Below are positions 34,984 to 45,664 of a stretch of DNA of 64,000 bases, in pieces. Source of the stretch: Gnetum montanum (Eukaryota; Streptophyta; Gnetopsida; Gnetales; Gnetaceae); contig MNCI01030375.1 of the NCBI GenBank assembly GCA_015680685.1, positions 1 through 64,000 on the forward strand. Reading direction: 5' to 3'. The position numbers and the translations under genes are program-made. The notes beneath the pieces were generated by a model that saw only the letters and a list, made by a program, of their open reading frames with translations, was not told the origin of the DNA and did no database searches. How positions within the stretch are numbered: position 1 is the stretch's first letter; each line of letters opens with the position of its first letter.

Positions 34984-36050
34984 TGATTCTAGGTAAGTCT
35001 TTAGAAATAGAACAATTAACTTTTGTCTACATCATTGAGCAAAATCGTGATATCGTTCCCTAATGATTCTTCCTTATGCTTCCTTATTTGTACAATTCAT
35101 TTATTTTTAGCATGTGGATACTTACTATCTGTAATATTGGTGATGTGTAGGATTTACTTCATCTTGTAATGGAAGAATGCACCCTTGTACCAATGCTTTG
35201 CATATGTGAATTGCTATTTTATTTTACAAAAACCAAGTCTGCAACTTTATGTAATTATTCACTTTTTCATGCTGAAAACAAAAGCAGAGCATGGATTAGC
35301 ATTTACTTTTAAGTATTTTAAATTATCGTTTAATTGGAAAAGCACACTCAACTAGGCCGCCTCTACATGTCAATAGAGTAGCCCATGATGCTTGTTCTTC
35401 TCCAGCTATGATTCATCAAAGTTTATCATGCTTTGTAATTTCTTCATGGTCATGAAAGTGTATCATGTAACCTTCCTTCAATATACTATTTATGTTTTGA
35501 ACTTTGTAAATATTCATGATCAATGTTAAGAAATAATGTCATTCAGCCTCACGATTTAGGCAGCATGTACATTTATTGGTTAATTTTCTTTATACAAGAT
35601 TTTTAATAAATCCTTGTATTTGTGGCTTGGGCTTTGTAGCACTAAGGGTGAAACCTTTTGCATAAAAATGATGCATTCTAAGGTTTTTATTTTCCCTAAA
35701 TAAACATTTTATTTTTATTGATATATGTATTATAGTAGTTAATAAACCCAACGGTAATAACCTAGTTGAAATTTATTTGGTCAATAGAGATCTAAATTGT
35801 CTTAGGAATATAATAAAATTTCAATTTCAATTTCATGAAAAGAAAGTTATTTAAAGATCTTGGAGCCTATAATCGCAGCAAAGTATACAGTTCTCCAAAA
35901 CTATATGCAAGGTATTATTCAAAACATTTTTTTTATTGTTGTCATGAAAATATTCCCTCATATCTTTGAAACATAACAATGATGCCCACCATATCTAAAA
36001 GTTTTAAGCATTTTTCTTCATTTGGGTTTACTTCAAGAACCCATGGGACA
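34984..36050. other. 3' flank of the receptor-kinase pseudogene
   Basis: AT-rich sequence with no recognised gene or repeat. It probably includes the former 3' untranslated region. Confidence 0.4.
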
Positions 36051-36054
36051 AATC

Positions 36055-36630
36055 TCTGAATTCTGATTACATCTAGAGATAAAGATGTCAGGCTCAAGGT
36101 TCAAGAGATTAGTAGAGTTGAAGAGTACCAAATACAATCCCTAGGTAGTAAAGATGCCAAGGAATTGTTATATAGGACTGCCACGGATTCCATTGATGGT
36201 CAAGAATAATTCCCTAGTGAGATGCAGAAGTTGGAAAAAGTTAGGGACTTATGTTGTGGAATTCCTGTTCTTCTGCATCTCATAGGAACTCATCTTAGAG
36301 ATAAGAGAAGCTTAGAATGCTACTACCAAATTATTGATGAATTGAATAGGTGAACTCTTTCTTCTTATTCATGCCACTACAAGCCCATCCTTGATATTTT
36401 ACTATTCGTTTAAAAAATGAACGTCAATTTTCAAATTGCATTTTGAGATATCTGCAGTGGTTTGTACAAGCATCGATTCTGCTAGATAAATTGAAGTGAC
36501 TAGGAGATTGTTGTCTTGATAGTCAAAGAAAGCTTGTTGAAGAAGGATATGGTATAGACAAGAGATGATCAAGTGATAGTTTATGATATTTTGAAGACAA
36601 CGATTTTAGATGATACCAACAAGTATTCTA
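36055..36630 (+). pseudogene. NB-ARC resistance-gene relic
   Basis: Fragment of a plant NLR nucleotide-binding domain. 36063-36350 reads ILITSRDKDV (RNBS-B), EYQIQSLGSKDAKELL and, after one stop, VRDLCCGIPVLLHLIGTHL (the GLPL region). Further on, 36540-36610 gives VIVYDILKTTI, corresponding to the MHD-type motif, in a shifted frame. No P-loop or leucine-rich repeats are visible, so both ends are lost. The region from 36640 on belongs to a retrotransposon, which may mark the breakpoint. This is a dead gene fragment. Confidence 0.75.
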
Positions 36631-36989
36631 TCTAAAATAAAAATGTTTGAAAACCTTAAAACTTTCTCTATTTATCTCCCTAATTTTATTTAAAAGTATC
36701 ATTACTCTTACTATCTCTTCAAATGTTGATCCCTTATTCATCTTAGCCAAAATTTCCATCATTTTTATTTGCACATAAGGGAGATTTTTCAAAAAAATTT
36801 CTTTGATTTGAGCACTGACCTCCTAGCTTTTCCAAGCCAAAACTTGACTATTATCACTCTAATTCTCATGTTTTTTGAACCTATTTGATCATGAAGTGCT
36901 CATCTTAGTCATGGGGGTGCTAGTGAAGAAAGCCTAAGCCAATATTAAAAAAAAATCTAATGTCTAGAAGGTACGTTAAGGATACGTAC

Positions 36990-38317
36990 TATGACGTCCA
37001 AAAACGTTGATGGCTAGAACACCGAGAGATCACTAAGCATATAGCCTAACCCCGAATCTGCTAGAGGGCAGTGCTAGAGAAAACGAAAATGGGATACCCT
37101 GAACGGTCTTGTCGATCAAACAAGAACTTACATGGTGTTAAAGCAGCTATGTGCAAGAAGAGTTTATACTACGTTACGCATGGGCATCAGGTCCAGGAAG
37201 GCTAGAGCATAGCAGGGTGTCCTGGCCTGAGAACTGTGACGTGAACATGTAAATATGTATGAAAAGTGAGAAAATACAAGTGTTACGTTGAATGCCAAAG
37301 AGAAATGCAACCGAGTTTGAGAACAGTAGTGCACCGCCCCAAACGAGGGAGCATAGCTTATTCACAAAGGGATACACAATGTACAATAGGCATAGTGGGA
37401 GCATAGTTACAGCCTCGATGGTGTTAGGATGTGAAGTCTGATGCTCACCATGTTGGAATATGCTTGCTGGGTTGATAGCCACGGTGTACCATGTGATATT
37501 CTACAGGGCTACAATGGGAATGCAATGTACCATGCGATGTAGTTGTGCCTCTTTGTTGGTGTGGTGTGCTCTGGGTCTCATTTGCCCACAGAGCTAAGTG
37601 CCAACTACCTTACTAGTGAGAAATGAATGTCAACCCTCCTTTCTCCCTTTTCAAAAAAGGACATAGGGGTATTTATAGGGCTAGGGTGAGCCTAAAATGA
37701 GGATCATGTGCCACATGGTAGTGTGGTGGGTGGGACCACGCTCATCCCATGTTATGTGCGAGACACAAGATGTTGGCTACAATCCTGGATAGGGTGCTAT
37801 GTTGTAGTAGACATGGTGCTATGCTACACAGCATGAAAGGGTGCTATGCTGTAGTAGACATGGTGCTACGCTACGTAGCGTGACAAGGTGCTATGCTGCA
37901 GTAGACATGATGCTACGCTATGCAGCATGACAACGTGCTACACTACAATAGACATGGTGCTATGCTACACAGCGTAATGGGGTGCTACACTGTAGTAGAC
38001 ATGATGCTACGCTATGCAACACGACAAGGTGTTATGCTGTAGTAGACATGGTGCTATACTACGCAACATGACATGGTGCTACACTATAGTAGACATGGTG
38101 CTACGCTACGTAGCGTGACAAGATGCTATGCTACGCAACATGATAGGTGAATCTATAGAAAGTGCCAGCATTCTAACACTTAGAAGAATTTTGAAAATCT
38201 AGCAATTGGAGCTTACTACACTCAATACTTGGAAAAATATGGGTAAAGTGGCACCGTTTTGACACTTAGCCATATTTGCAATTGTGATGCCGAGACTTGA
38301 AATTTTGTGGTGTTTCA
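36990..38317 (-). repeat. 3' LTR of element F
   Basis: 1,328 bases, beginning TATGACGTCC and ending GGTGTTTCA on the plus strand. With the CGTAC duplication the element-strand ends are TG...TA rather than TG...CA. If the LTR instead starts at TGACGTCC (36992), the ends are canonical but the target duplication no longer fits. It contains the 47-bp repeat array at 37794-38144. Confidence 0.85.
37794..38144 (-). repeat. 47-bp tandem repeats with palindromes in the F LTR
   Basis: About seven and a half diverged units of the form GTGCTATGCTGTAGTAGACA followed by TGGTGCTACGCTACGTAGCG and TGACAAG. Each unit holds a CTACGC/GCGTAG-type palindrome; the cleanest is ACGCTACGTAGCGT (14 bases, perfect). 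The 5' LTR has a rearranged array of the same unit at about 44862-45195. Confidence 0.8.
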
Positions 38318-40186
38318 ATGGCCCCTCTTTGTTGATGTCTAGAGGAGTGGCCTGAGAGACGTTGACAAAGAATTAAAAAACACCACAGCAGTCATGCCAC
38401 CAACATTACTCGTCTATACAAGATCAGATGTCATTTTACCATGCTCAAAAGTGCTATGGGAATAAGGTTATGCTGAGGGATGAGGAGTATAGGCAATGCT
38501 AGGGAGATGACATTTAAATGGTGGAAATGAAATGCAAATAGTGGATCGTGATTTAAGATGCAAATTTAGCATGGCTACCAATGATCATGACATGAAGTAG
38601 TTTTCCCCTGAAACGTTGACCTCTCGAAGGCTAGCCAATTACGAAGCTGTAGCATTGTCAATTTGCTTGGGGATGTGCTTTTCCCCATTTTTTTCTACAA
38701 GGTGAACCTCTATTGGGTTTTGGCTTATTGTTGAATACTAGCTACAAGGGATGGGCCATCAAGTAAAGGGGTTTTTCTTTGATGTAACCACATTGAATCT
38801 GTACGAAAAGTGTTGCCTCCCCAGGGTGAGTTGTGTTACATCCGTTTAGGGCTTTGACTAGCCTACAAAGGCTTCTCGTGGGACGAGTTGCATTACATCC
38901 ATCATGAGTTTAGTGATTGATGTGAAGAGAATGCCATGTACATCATAATGCATATGCCAGAGGGATGTGAAATCATGAGCATGTGGGAGATGAGAGGATA
39001 TTGAGATAACGGAGTGAATGTGCATAAGTTGTAATAAGGATGAGGGGGAGGTGCACTCTTGAGTGGCTCAACTAGTCCAATCATGCACATCAGAGTAATG
39101 TGGTGACTTGCTGCTACAATGAGATGCATTTCTGCACAACCACATCTGAGGCTTCATCCTGAAAACATAACTACAAGAAGACAAGAAAACCACACAACAT
39201 GAAATTCCAATGTAAATGTCAGATATGAAGATGCCATAGGTGCTAGATGCAAAGATGCTGCAAATGTGTCAAATGCTATGCCAGTTGCAAGTGCTCAAGA
39301 AACCAATGAAGGTGCCAAGGCGACAATGCTACGAGTCCTCTAAAGTTTGCACTAATGGAAAGTGCTTCAAAAGATCAGGAGAATTATGGAAGGCGATGAT
39401 GCTATGAGTGCCACCAAGGCTGCATTAATGGCAAGTGCTCCATAAGATCAATGACATGCCAATTTAAAGTCCTAGTAGATTGTGAACACAGTTTAAGGTC
39501 TTGGTAGACTATGATGTGCTAGTTTATAGTCCGAGAGGACTGCTGGATGCTAGTTGAATGTGGTAGCAAATAGTGGATATTATGCCAATTTAACATCATG
39601 ACTCAAGGGTGTGCTATGTTTATAGTCATAGCGGATTGTTTGTGCCAATTTATAGTCACGGAAAACTAGTGCTTACCTTGCTTGTGTAAGGTGCAATGCT
39701 GCATGCACAGTCATGTTGTGTGCCTACAAGATCCTACAAAAATCAACTAGAAATAAAACAACATCAAGCAACACCTATCGTAAATAGAGTTAAAATGTAC
39801 GAATGAAAGAAAATCAATGCAAAAAGTAATAGTTTTAGGTTGTTTCAGGCCGTAGGCTAGTTTAAGGCCTTTTCAGGCCATGTGTTTTTGTTATTTTCTT
39901 TTTATGTGTTTTTGATGTTTTTCAAATGCAATGCATAAGCTAAGTAGATGAATGTGTAAACAAAGTAGAAATGCATAAACAAAGGAGAGTACTATGTAAA
40001 CTAGGCTAGTAGGTGCAATGTAAATGCATGAACAAATGCAACCCAAGAAAAAACCAAAAATGCATGGCCAATGAAGGCAAGGGGTGAGCTAGTTCTTAAC
40101 ATGTTTTTGGTCAAAGAAAAGTCTTAATCATGTAGTTGCTTCCTAATCAGGTGTGGATTAGGGAATATGCAAGGCTTAGGATCCTC
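38318..40186 (-). other. 3' non-coding region of element F
   Basis: Lies between protease and 3' LTR, where pol would be expected. No reverse transcriptase, RNase H or integrase motif seen. It holds seven scattered copies of a roughly 22-base motif of the type GCCAATTTATAGTCATAGCG between 39449 and 39670, and the polypurine tract next to 38317. Confidence 0.6.
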
Positions 40187-40210
40187 TGGGAAGCTATTGG
40201 CTTTAACCAC

Positions 40211-43200
40211 TCATTCAGGTGTGTTAGCCTTAGGTGCTACATTGGTTGTCATAGGTGTACCACCAAGAAACTCTTCTTCCGAAACTTGCACCATGTCTAT
40301 GTCATGGATAGTCAAAGAGAAAGCGTTATCACCATGGATGGTAACTTGTTCACCTTTGTATGGAAGGTGGATTTCTTGGTGGATGGGAGAGGAGATGGGC
40401 CTTAGTTGGGCTAGCCAAGGCCTGCCTAGAATCATGTTGAAACTTTGCATTTCCTCTATGACAATGAAATCTACACTAGTGGGGAATTGCTCTCCTGCCA
40501 CAAAGGCTAAGTTGATTGTACCCTTGACTATGACACATGATCCATTGAAGGATTTTAGACACGTGGTTTTGGTTGTCATGATTTCATCTACCAAGCCTAG
40601 CTTGTCGATGACAGAGTACAGGACTACATTTGTTGCTGCACCATCATGAACATGCACTCTGTGAATGGTACACTACCCAACACATATGCTAATTGATAGT
40701 GGAACTGTAGTGACCTCCCCTCGTTTAGGGTTAACTTTGACTACATTGTCACGAAACACTAGGGATGTTGAACTCAATTCTTGTGGTGTAGGGGGGCAAC
40801 ATTGTAACATGTATGGATGCCTCATTTGTAGGGATGTCCTTTGTAACAAGAATGGATGCCAAGATCTGGGCCAATGGTTGGCAGTGAGTAGATGAGGTCA
40901 TGACTAGGTTGTACAAGATCAACATTGTGTTCTTTTTCTTGAGTGTTTGTTTCACTTGGATTAGTGCAGCTACGAAGTCCTTGTCATTGGTTGTTGTGTT
41001 GGCCTTGATTTCCTCCATGTGGCTTGAGAGACAAATCTCTCAGTAAGGGGACTTGGGCTTGGTTTTCTTGACCTGCTTAGGGGTAGGGGCCCTAGTGTTT
41101 GGTTGTTGCTGATTGATTATAGTGTTTGCTTCAACCATGGGGGTCACGAGGCACTCATTCATTTTCTTGCATTGCCATTTGGTAGGCCTAACTAGCTTAC
41201 TAATGGGATCAACCCTTGAAGGAGGAGGGACCAAGATGTTGCCCACTGTTAGGCTTTAGGTAGGTGACGGGCCATCACGTTGTGGCACCCTTATGAAAAG
41301 CAATAGTTTAGAAGTTGTTGTATGGCCAACTTGTTGTGGTACCTTGATGAAGAAAGGTTGCTTAGCGGTTGTTGTTGCTATGTCATGCTAGTTTAACGTC
41401 TTAGCAGATAATTGGTTTGGGACCTTAACCACAAAGGGTATTGTGGATGTTGGAGGTGGCACTTTGATAACAAAGGGAGGCCTCTTATTTGTGGAGGTCA
41501 AGGGGATCCTTGCCTTGTTGAGAGGCACATGGATCATAAAAGGTTGTTGCATAGGTTTAGACTTTCCACCTATGCTAATGGAGTTTATGACATAGGAAGC
41601 ATTGTTTTTGTTGTATTGACTCACTATATCGAGCACCAGTTGACCCCATTCTATCATTCTTTGTAGGTTCTCTTGCAAAGAACAAAAATTGACCATACTG
41701 TGACCAACCAATTGGTGGTAATGACAGTATTGGTCCAATTTAAAATGTTGTGGGATCGAGGGCTCATTTTTCACTACTAATGTGGGGTTCCTTAGTAGTT
41801 CGTAGTACCTATCATGTTTTTGATGGGTAATCACCGATATGTATTTGTGTTGGGTTTTCCTAGCTTTCAAGAATTGCTCCAATAGTTTAGAGGGTTTCAT
41901 CAGTAGTGGTGTATACTTTGAGTGGTCCTTGTGCTAAAAGTTGGACCTTGGGGTGGCCCCTGCCAATGTAGGTGAGTTGGTGCCAAAGTTGGTGATTTTG
42001 TCAGCTAAGGCTTTGGGCTACTTAGCTGTGGTCCCCAGTTGCTTGCTTTTGTACTTGTGGCCACTATTGCTACTATTGTGTTTTTCTTGTGAGCATGTTG
42101 GTTTCTATAGGCCACATAAGCTGGGTCATTCCTAGCTCGTGCTACTTCCTCTATGCCTTTTGTTTGGGCAAAGGCTTGGCTAAGAGACATCGTGGCTAGA
42201 TAATATAGTTTAGACTTGACGAAGTCATTCACTGCACCTTTGAAGATGGCTAGTAGATGTGTCTCTACTAGGGGTTCATGCATTTCACTCAATGCAGCAT
42301 TCCAACATTGGAGGAATTTTGGCATGGGTTCTAGAGGCCCCTGCTTAACTTGCATGAGCTGGTTAAGGATTGCTCGAGGCTTTAGGTTGTACTTGAAGCA
42401 TGTCACAACCTGGCTTATGAGATCCTCCAAAGAGGAGATTGAGGCCTTGGGTAGTATGTGATACTAGTCTAAGGCCTTGCCAATGAGTGACATGGGGAAC
42501 ATGCACATGATGGCATGTGGCCAAGCTTGAAGGAGTAGGCACTTAAATTGAAATGTGACCAAGTGTGCATTGGGGTCCCCTTCACCATTGTACTTAGTGA
42601 ATTGTGGTAGCTGGACCCCAGTTGGGAGAGTTAGAGGTGGTACCGTAAGACTTATGGGGTCATCTTGGTAGAAGTCCACCACCTTGATGGTGTCAGAGGA
42701 GGTAGCCTTAAGTCGGTTGATCTCCTCTGTCAAGCTTTGGATTAGCTGGAATGCCTGATCCAAGCTTAGGGATGTGCTAGCCCGTTGCATTAGCTAGGCT
42801 TGGGTTGGTTTCATAACATAGAAAATAATTATTGGTTGTGGGGTTTTCCAGTTTAACATCGTAGGAAACGGGCATTGCCAGTTTAACATCATAGCGGACA
42901 GGCATTGCCAGTTTAACATCATAGCAGACGATTGTTGATGTGTTGGTTGAGCGATGGGTGCAATGATCGAAGTAGGCCACACATGAGTGGGTTGGATGGA
43001 CACCATAGATGCCAATGAGATAGGTAGGATGTAGGATGCTTAAGTTGTTTGGAGTTGAGAGGTGGCCCCTACATGAGCATAGTGTTGGGAAAACACATTA
43101 GTTGCTTACGAGGAAGGTTGAATTGGCATGGTCACCATCTCAGAGAGGATGGGTGGACTAAACTGAGGGGCTGTACTAGAGAGTGGTTGTTGGAAGACGG

Positions 43201-43564
43201 TGTAGAGGGGGCTCTTGCGCTTGGAGTGGGCCTCAAACTCATCTTCTTCCTTCTTTGAGGCTTCCTCGTAGGTTGTCCTTACATCATGCTTGTTTGCACA
43301 AATGAGCTGGGACAATAATTGGTGGTAGGACTCTGTGAGTGGGATTATGTCAAACAAGGAGGGGTTGTACTCCCGTCCATTCCAGTGAACTTGTTCATAG
43401 TCCTATTTTGCCTCTAAATCAAGGTAATCCACTAGTCCTCCTACTTGGATTTTGGCACAAACAAAATTGTATTGTTCGTTGCTTAGTGTAGCATGCTTTG
43501 GTTGGATCCTAGTGTCAAATGTATTAGACATCAACATGGAAGGTTGATCTAGATTCATGTTCAT
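40211..43564 (-). pseudogene. gag-protease polyprotein of element F
   Basis: Structural and protease polyprotein, about 1,100 codons, with a few stops and frameshifts. Start at 43564 (MNMNLDQPSMLMS). The gag core at about 42790-42005 has LPQFTKYNGEGDPNAHLVTF and LLAIFKGAVNDFVKSKLYYL, typical of Retrotrans_gag proteins. A zinc-knuckle-like CHYHQLVGHSMVNFC lies at about 41730-41690. The protease at 40657-40211 has HDGAATNVV around the catalytic Asp (D-G-A rather than the usual D-S/T-G) and FNMILGRPWL. A 10- to 11-residue repeat (YDVKLAMPVR type, three copies) lies near the N-terminus at 42980-42845. The reading ends at 40211 with no RT after it. Confidence 0.8.
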
Positions 43565-43595
43565 AGATTGGGTTATGAGAGTTTTTGTTTGTAGA

Positions 43596-43768
43596 AAATG
43601 GCTAACTCTGAAAACTGCAAAAAAATGACTAAGTCTATCCGTAGTAGGAAAATTGCTAAGTATAAAAATATAGAAAAAATGGCTAAGTGTAACAATGTAG
43701 AAAAATGCTAAGTATGAAAATGCAAGAAAAATGCCAAGTATGAAAACTGCTAAAAATGGCCAACTCTG
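43596..43768 (-). repeat. About 27-bp degenerate tandem repeat in the F leader
   Basis: Six to seven units of the type AAAATGGCTAAGTATGAAAA separated by short A-rich stretches. They lie between the PBS and the gag start of element F, in the untranslated leader. Confidence 0.6.
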
Positions 43769-44025
43769 GTGCTACACTTGCTATGCTGGAGCTTGCTATG
43801 CTTGCTACGCTGGAGTATGTCACGCTTGCTACGCTATGCGTGACACAGCCACTATTGTATGCAAGGCATAGTTGCTACGCTGCGTGTAACACAACTGCTA
43901 CGTTGCACAAGGTGTACCTACTACTTTTCTACGCTATGGATGATGTAGTCACTACACTATGTAGGGTGTACCTACTACGCTGCTACACTATGTGTGACAT
44001 AGCCGCTACGTTGCGTGGGACATTG
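43769..44025 (-). repeat. GCTACGCT-type repeats in the F leader
   Basis: Many short GCTACGCT/GCTACGTT and GCGTGACA phrases, the same words as in the LTR array, continue here inside the element next to the PBS. The long plus-strand open frame here (43756-44043) is a by-product of the repeat. Confidence 0.6.
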
Positions 44026-44048
44026 TTCAAGCCCTCGTTCTAGTGCCA
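44026..44048 (-). promoter_or_regulatory. Primer-binding site of element F (tRNA not identified)
   Basis: The plus strand reads like the 3' end of a tRNA: T-loop TTCAAGC, five stem bases, seven acceptor bases, G and CCA at 44048, followed by five bases and the LTR. The element strand therefore begins TGGCACTAGAACGAGGG, a suitable PBS. It does not match tRNA-Asp or initiator Met. I could not name the tRNA. Confidence 0.55.
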
Positions 44049-44053
44049 AAAAC

Positions 44054-45367
44054 TATGACATCTAAAAATGTCGATGGCTAGAACATCGAGAGGTCACGAG
44101 GTGTACAACCTAACCCCAAATCTGCAAGAGGGCAGAGCTGGAGAAAATGGAAATAGGGTGCGCTGAACAATCTTGTCGATCAAATAGAGACTTACATGGT
44201 GTCAAAACGACTATGTGTGAGAAGAGTTTATACTACATTATGCATGGGCATCAGGTCCGGGAAGGCTAGAGCGTAGTAGGGTGTCTTGGCCTGAGAACTA
44301 TGACATGAACATGCAAATATATATGAAAAGTGAGAAAATACAAGTTTTACAGTGATTGCCAAAGAGAAATGCAACAGAGAGGGAGTGTAGATAATTCACA
44401 AAGGGATACACTATGTACAATAGGCATAGTGGGAGCGTAGTCATAGCCTCGATGGTGTCAGGTTGTGAAGTCTAATGTTTACTATGTTGGACTGTGCCTG
44501 TCGGGTTGATAGCCACGGTGTACCATGTGATGTTCTACAGGGCTGCAATGGAGATGAAATGTACTATGTGATGTAGCTATGCCTCTTTGCCAGTGTGGTA
44601 TGCTCTAGGTCTCATTTGCCCATAAAGCTAAGTGCCAAGATGCCAAAGTGTTGAATGCCAAATGGAAGTGCCAGCTACCTTACTAGTGATAAATGAATGC
44701 TAGCCCTCTTTTCTCCTTTTTCAAAAGAGGGTGCAGGGGCATTTATAAGGCTAGGGTGAGCCTAAAATGAAAATTAGGTGCCATGTGGTAGTGCGGTGGG
44801 TAGGACCATGCTTGTCCCATGTTACGTGCAAGACACAGGACGTTGGTTGCAACACTAGATAAGGTGCTACACTATAGTGAACATGGTGCTATGCTACGCA
44901 ATGTGACAGGGTGCTATGCTACAGTAGACATGGTGCTATGCTATGCAACATGACATGGTGCTACACTACGTAGCATGATAGGGTGCTACACTACAGTAGA
45001 CATGGTGCTACGCTACGCAACGTAATAGGGTGTTATGCTACAATAGACATGATGCTACGCTATGCTGTAGTAGACATGGTGCTACACTACACAGTGTGAT
45101 AGGATGTTATGCTGCAGTAGAGATGGTGCTACGCTACGTAGCATGACAGGGTGCTACACTATAGTAAACACGGTGCTACACTACGTAGCATGATAGGTGA
45201 ATCTATAGAAAGTGCCAGCAGTCTAACAGTTAGAAAAATTTTACAAATCTAGTAGTTGGATCTGACTACACTCAACACTTGGAAAAATATGGGCAAAGTA
45301 CCACCATTTTGACACTTAGCCATATTTGCAGTCATAATGCCGAGACCCGAAATTTTGTGGTGTTTCA
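44054..45367 (-). repeat. 5' LTR of element F
   Basis: 1,314 bases, TATGACATCT to GGTGTTTCA, matching the 3' LTR along its length. It differs mainly by C-to-T type changes and by rearrangement of the 47-bp array (44862-45195). It is followed by the target duplication CGTAC. Confidence 0.85.
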
Positions 45368-45629
45368 CGTACAAAGTGCAAGTTAAAATTTTTAAGAAAT
45401 AATCAATCATATTAATGTCAAAACACTCATATAAAACTCCTAAGGACCTATAACCATCATTATGAGCCATACATAAGGACAAAATGAAAAATTTTGAAGG
45501 GTTACAATGAAATTAACACTTATACAATCATTTTTAAGAAACAATTTCTAACTTTGCAATCCTAATAATTAAGAACTTGATCTAACTAAAAGTATGAGAA
45601 AAGAAGGGAGTTATAAAAATTAGAGAATG

Positions 45630-45664
45630 CCTTCTAATGATTCCCAATTCCTTAATGATTGCAG
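45630..45664 (+). promoter_or_regulatory. Splice-acceptor-like sequence before ORF2 (element D2)
   Basis: CTAAT at 45634-45638, a T-rich stretch, and GATTGCAG ending at 45664, directly followed by ATGGCCCC. It has the same layout as in elements A and E. Confidence 0.45.

Larger units (their letters stand above)
36990..45367 (-). mobile_element. Element F: non-autonomous LTR retrotransposon with gag and protease only
   Basis: Minus-strand element, 8,378 bases, with LTRs 44054-45367 (5') and 36990-38317 (3'). The five bases CGTAC at 36985-36989 recur at 45368-45372. Internal order: PBS, repeat-bearing leader, gag, zinc-knuckle-like motif, aspartic protease, then about 1.9 kb of non-coding sequence to the polypurine tract AAAGAGGGGCCAT. 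I found no RT, RNase H or integrase motif in any frame. The coding part resembles gag-protease of Tat/Ogre-type Ty3/gypsy elements. This is the layout of TR-GAG-like non-autonomous elements. It is unrelated in LTR sequence to A to E. Confidence 0.8.

Noticed and set aside
40167-40649. Plus-strand open frame of 160 codons
   Set aside because: It is the antisense of the element F protease, whose FNMILGRPWL motif is on the minus strand.
43756-44043. Plus-strand open frame of 95 codons with regular Leu/Thr/Ala pattern
   Set aside because: Produced by the GCTACGCT repeats in the F leader; no protein family recognised.
44026-44048. tRNA-like 3' end with CCA
   Set aside because: No cloverleaf upstream; it is the complement of the primer-binding site next to the F LTR.
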